From the NCBI RefSeq assembly GCF_000190595.1, contig NC_015167.1, positions 794,501-858,500 of the forward strand: DNA of 64,000 bases. Reading direction: 5' to 3'. A model generated the notes under the pieces. That model was not told where the DNA came from. It ran no database searches and worked only from the letters and a program-made list of their open reading frames with translations. Position 1 is the first letter of the stretch; each line of letters opens with the position of its first letter. Made by a program: the position numbers and the translations under genes. This DNA comes from Cellulophaga lytica DSM 7489 (GTDB lineage: Bacteria; Bacteroidota; Bacteroidia; Flavobacteriales; Flavobacteriaceae). Positions 62,948 through 64,000 of this stretch are shown piece by piece.

Positions 62948-64000
62948 ATGAAAATTTATTCTTTTAGATATTTTTTTATAGCAACTATAGCGTTACTGTT
63001 TGTTAGTTGCAAATCTTCAAAAGAACTATCATTTTTTAATAAAACCCCTTTAGGAAAAACTAAAAAAACCACAAAATGGGATCCAAAAACACCTTATAAT
63101 ATTGAAGAATTTAGGGCTGCTTGGGTTGCTACTGTTGCTAATATTAATTGGCCCAGTAAACCAGGCTTATCTATTTATGAACAACAAAAAGAAGCTTTAG
63201 CTCTTTTAGATTATTTAAAAGATCATAATTTTAATGCTGTAATTTTTCAGGTTAGGCCTCAAGCAGACGCTCTTTACCAAAGCAGTATAGAACCCTGGTC
63301 TTATTACTTAACAGGTGAACAAGGCAAAGCTCCGGAACCATTTTATGATCCTTTAAAGTTTTGGATTTATGCTGCGCACGAAAGAGGCTTAGAGCTACAC
63401 GCATGGCTAAACCCATACAGAGCACACCATACACAAGGAGGTAATATTAAAAATACATCTGTTGTAAAAACCAATCCAGAATTAGTTGTTGGTTTAGAAA
63501 ATGGAATGTATTGGATGGATCCTTCTTTACAAGAAACCCAAGACCGTTCTTTAGCTGTTGTTATGGACATTGTTAACAGGTACGAAGTAGACGGAATACA
63601 TTTTGATGATTATTTTTATCCTTACGATTCTTACAACAACGGCAAAGATTTTCCAGATAACAAAAGTTGGAGCGCATACATTAGTAATGGAGGAAAACTA
63701 AGCAAATCTAACTGGAGAAGACAAAGTGTGAATACTTTTATTAAAAATGTATATACCGAAATTAAGAAAAGTAAACCTCACGTAAAATTTGGTTTAAGTC
63801 CGTTTGGAATATGGAGACCTGGCTACCCAGAATCTGTTGTAGGTTATGATCAGTATGAAAAACTATATGCAGATGCCAAATTATGGATAAACAATGGGTG
63901 GGTAGATTATTTTACACCTCAACTTTATTGGACAACAAACAAAATAGGACAAAGTTTTCCTGAACTATTAGGCTGGTGGCAAACAGAAAACAGCAAACAA
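62948..64000 (+). CDS. GHL10/DigH-like glycoside hydrolase lipoprotein (partial at right edge)
   Basis: The frame opens at ATG 62948 and stays open for 351 codons to the window end. It has a lipobox (ALLFVSCKSS, Cys22) and from about residue 52 a GHL10 (PF02638-type) TIM barrel: FRAAWVATVANINWPSKPG, VIFQVRPQADALYQS, ELHAWLNPYRAHH, DGIHFDDYFYPY and KFGLSPFGIW. E. coli DigH (YddW) of this family cuts glycan strands of peptidoglycan that have lost their peptides. With murQ and SusCD nearby, an outer-surface peptidoglycan-glycan hydrolase is the best guess. Confidence 0.9.
   Translation, partial: MKIYSFRYFFIATIALLFVSCKSSKELSFFNKTPLGKTKKTTKWDPKTPYNIEEFRAAWVATVANINWPSKPGLSIYEQQKEALALLDYLKDHNFNAVIFQVRPQADALYQSSIEPWSYYLTGEQGKAPEPFYDPLKFWIYAAHERGLELHAWLNPYRAHHTQGGNIKNTSVVKTNPELVVGLENGMYWMDPSLQETQDRSLAVVMDIVNRYEVDGIHFDDYFYPYDSYNNGKDFPDNKSWSAYISNGGKLSKSNWRRQSVNTFIKNVYTEIKKSKPHVKFGLSPFGIWRPGYPESVVGYDQYEKLYADAKLWINNGWVDYFTPQLYWTTNKIGQSFPELLGWWQTENSKQ

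Overview
The window is a contiguous piece of a bacterial chromosome, AT-rich (roughly one third G+C by eye). It carries SusC/SusD pairs, TonB receptors with N-terminal carboxypeptidase-like domains, triple-Y/LytTR two-component proteins, and promoters with the Bacteroidota -7 element TAnnTTTG. Together these point to a marine member of the Flavobacteriaceae. The genus cannot be fixed from the sequence alone.

Layout. 1-491: start of an outer-membrane protein running off the left edge. 580-8620: a compact catabolic locus (glycerate kinase, sodium symporter, GH63-type glycosidase, TonB receptor, divergent LacI regulator) that fits uptake and cleavage of a sugar-glycerate such as mannosylglycerate. 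8663-15329: housekeeping genes (Der, Era, NhaC antiporter) plus secreted proteins. Here a 701-bp segment is flanked by a 35-bp copy of the 3' end of era. 15571-15643: initiator tRNA. Downstream of it lies a variable zone: a 2.1-kb segment bounded by a 44-bp direct repeat (TM2/GYF protein and a small membrane protein), a Crp-family/MFS pair, and a 5'-truncated PQQ propeller gene. 21002-31940: an SDR - propeller/Dabb - GlcG/HbpS gene set that has been split by an 8.1-kb insertion, which carries an anchor/LRR lipoprotein, a secreted protein, a sensor kinase and a LytTR regulator. The insertion is bounded by about 270-bp direct repeats. 32023-36653: a Crp regulator and a light/DNA-repair-like group (a PhrB-like photolyase without the Fe-S cysteines, a 42-aa DUF2256 zinc-binding protein, an MtfA-like peptidase, an antenna-less photolyase FAD domain, DUF2452).

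36769-55950 is a complete nitrate assimilation island: a rubredoxin-fused reductase-like protein, a NasA-diaphorase-BFD fusion, a NarL-like regulator, a porin, an NrtABCD-type importer, an Fnr-like regulator, siroheme methyltransferase, NirB, NirD, DUF4202, a NarX-like kinase and a DUF7009-like protein. Its promoters share TACGTA-based palindromes, several in the 7-2-7 arrangement known for NarL. 55960-64000 is an amino-sugar/peptidoglycan utilisation locus (MurQ, DeoR regulator, SusC, SusD, GHL10/DigH-like hydrolase) running off the right edge.

The most unusual structural theme is that three separate accessory insertions are each bounded by direct repeats of the chromosomal junction, and none carries a recognisable recombinase.
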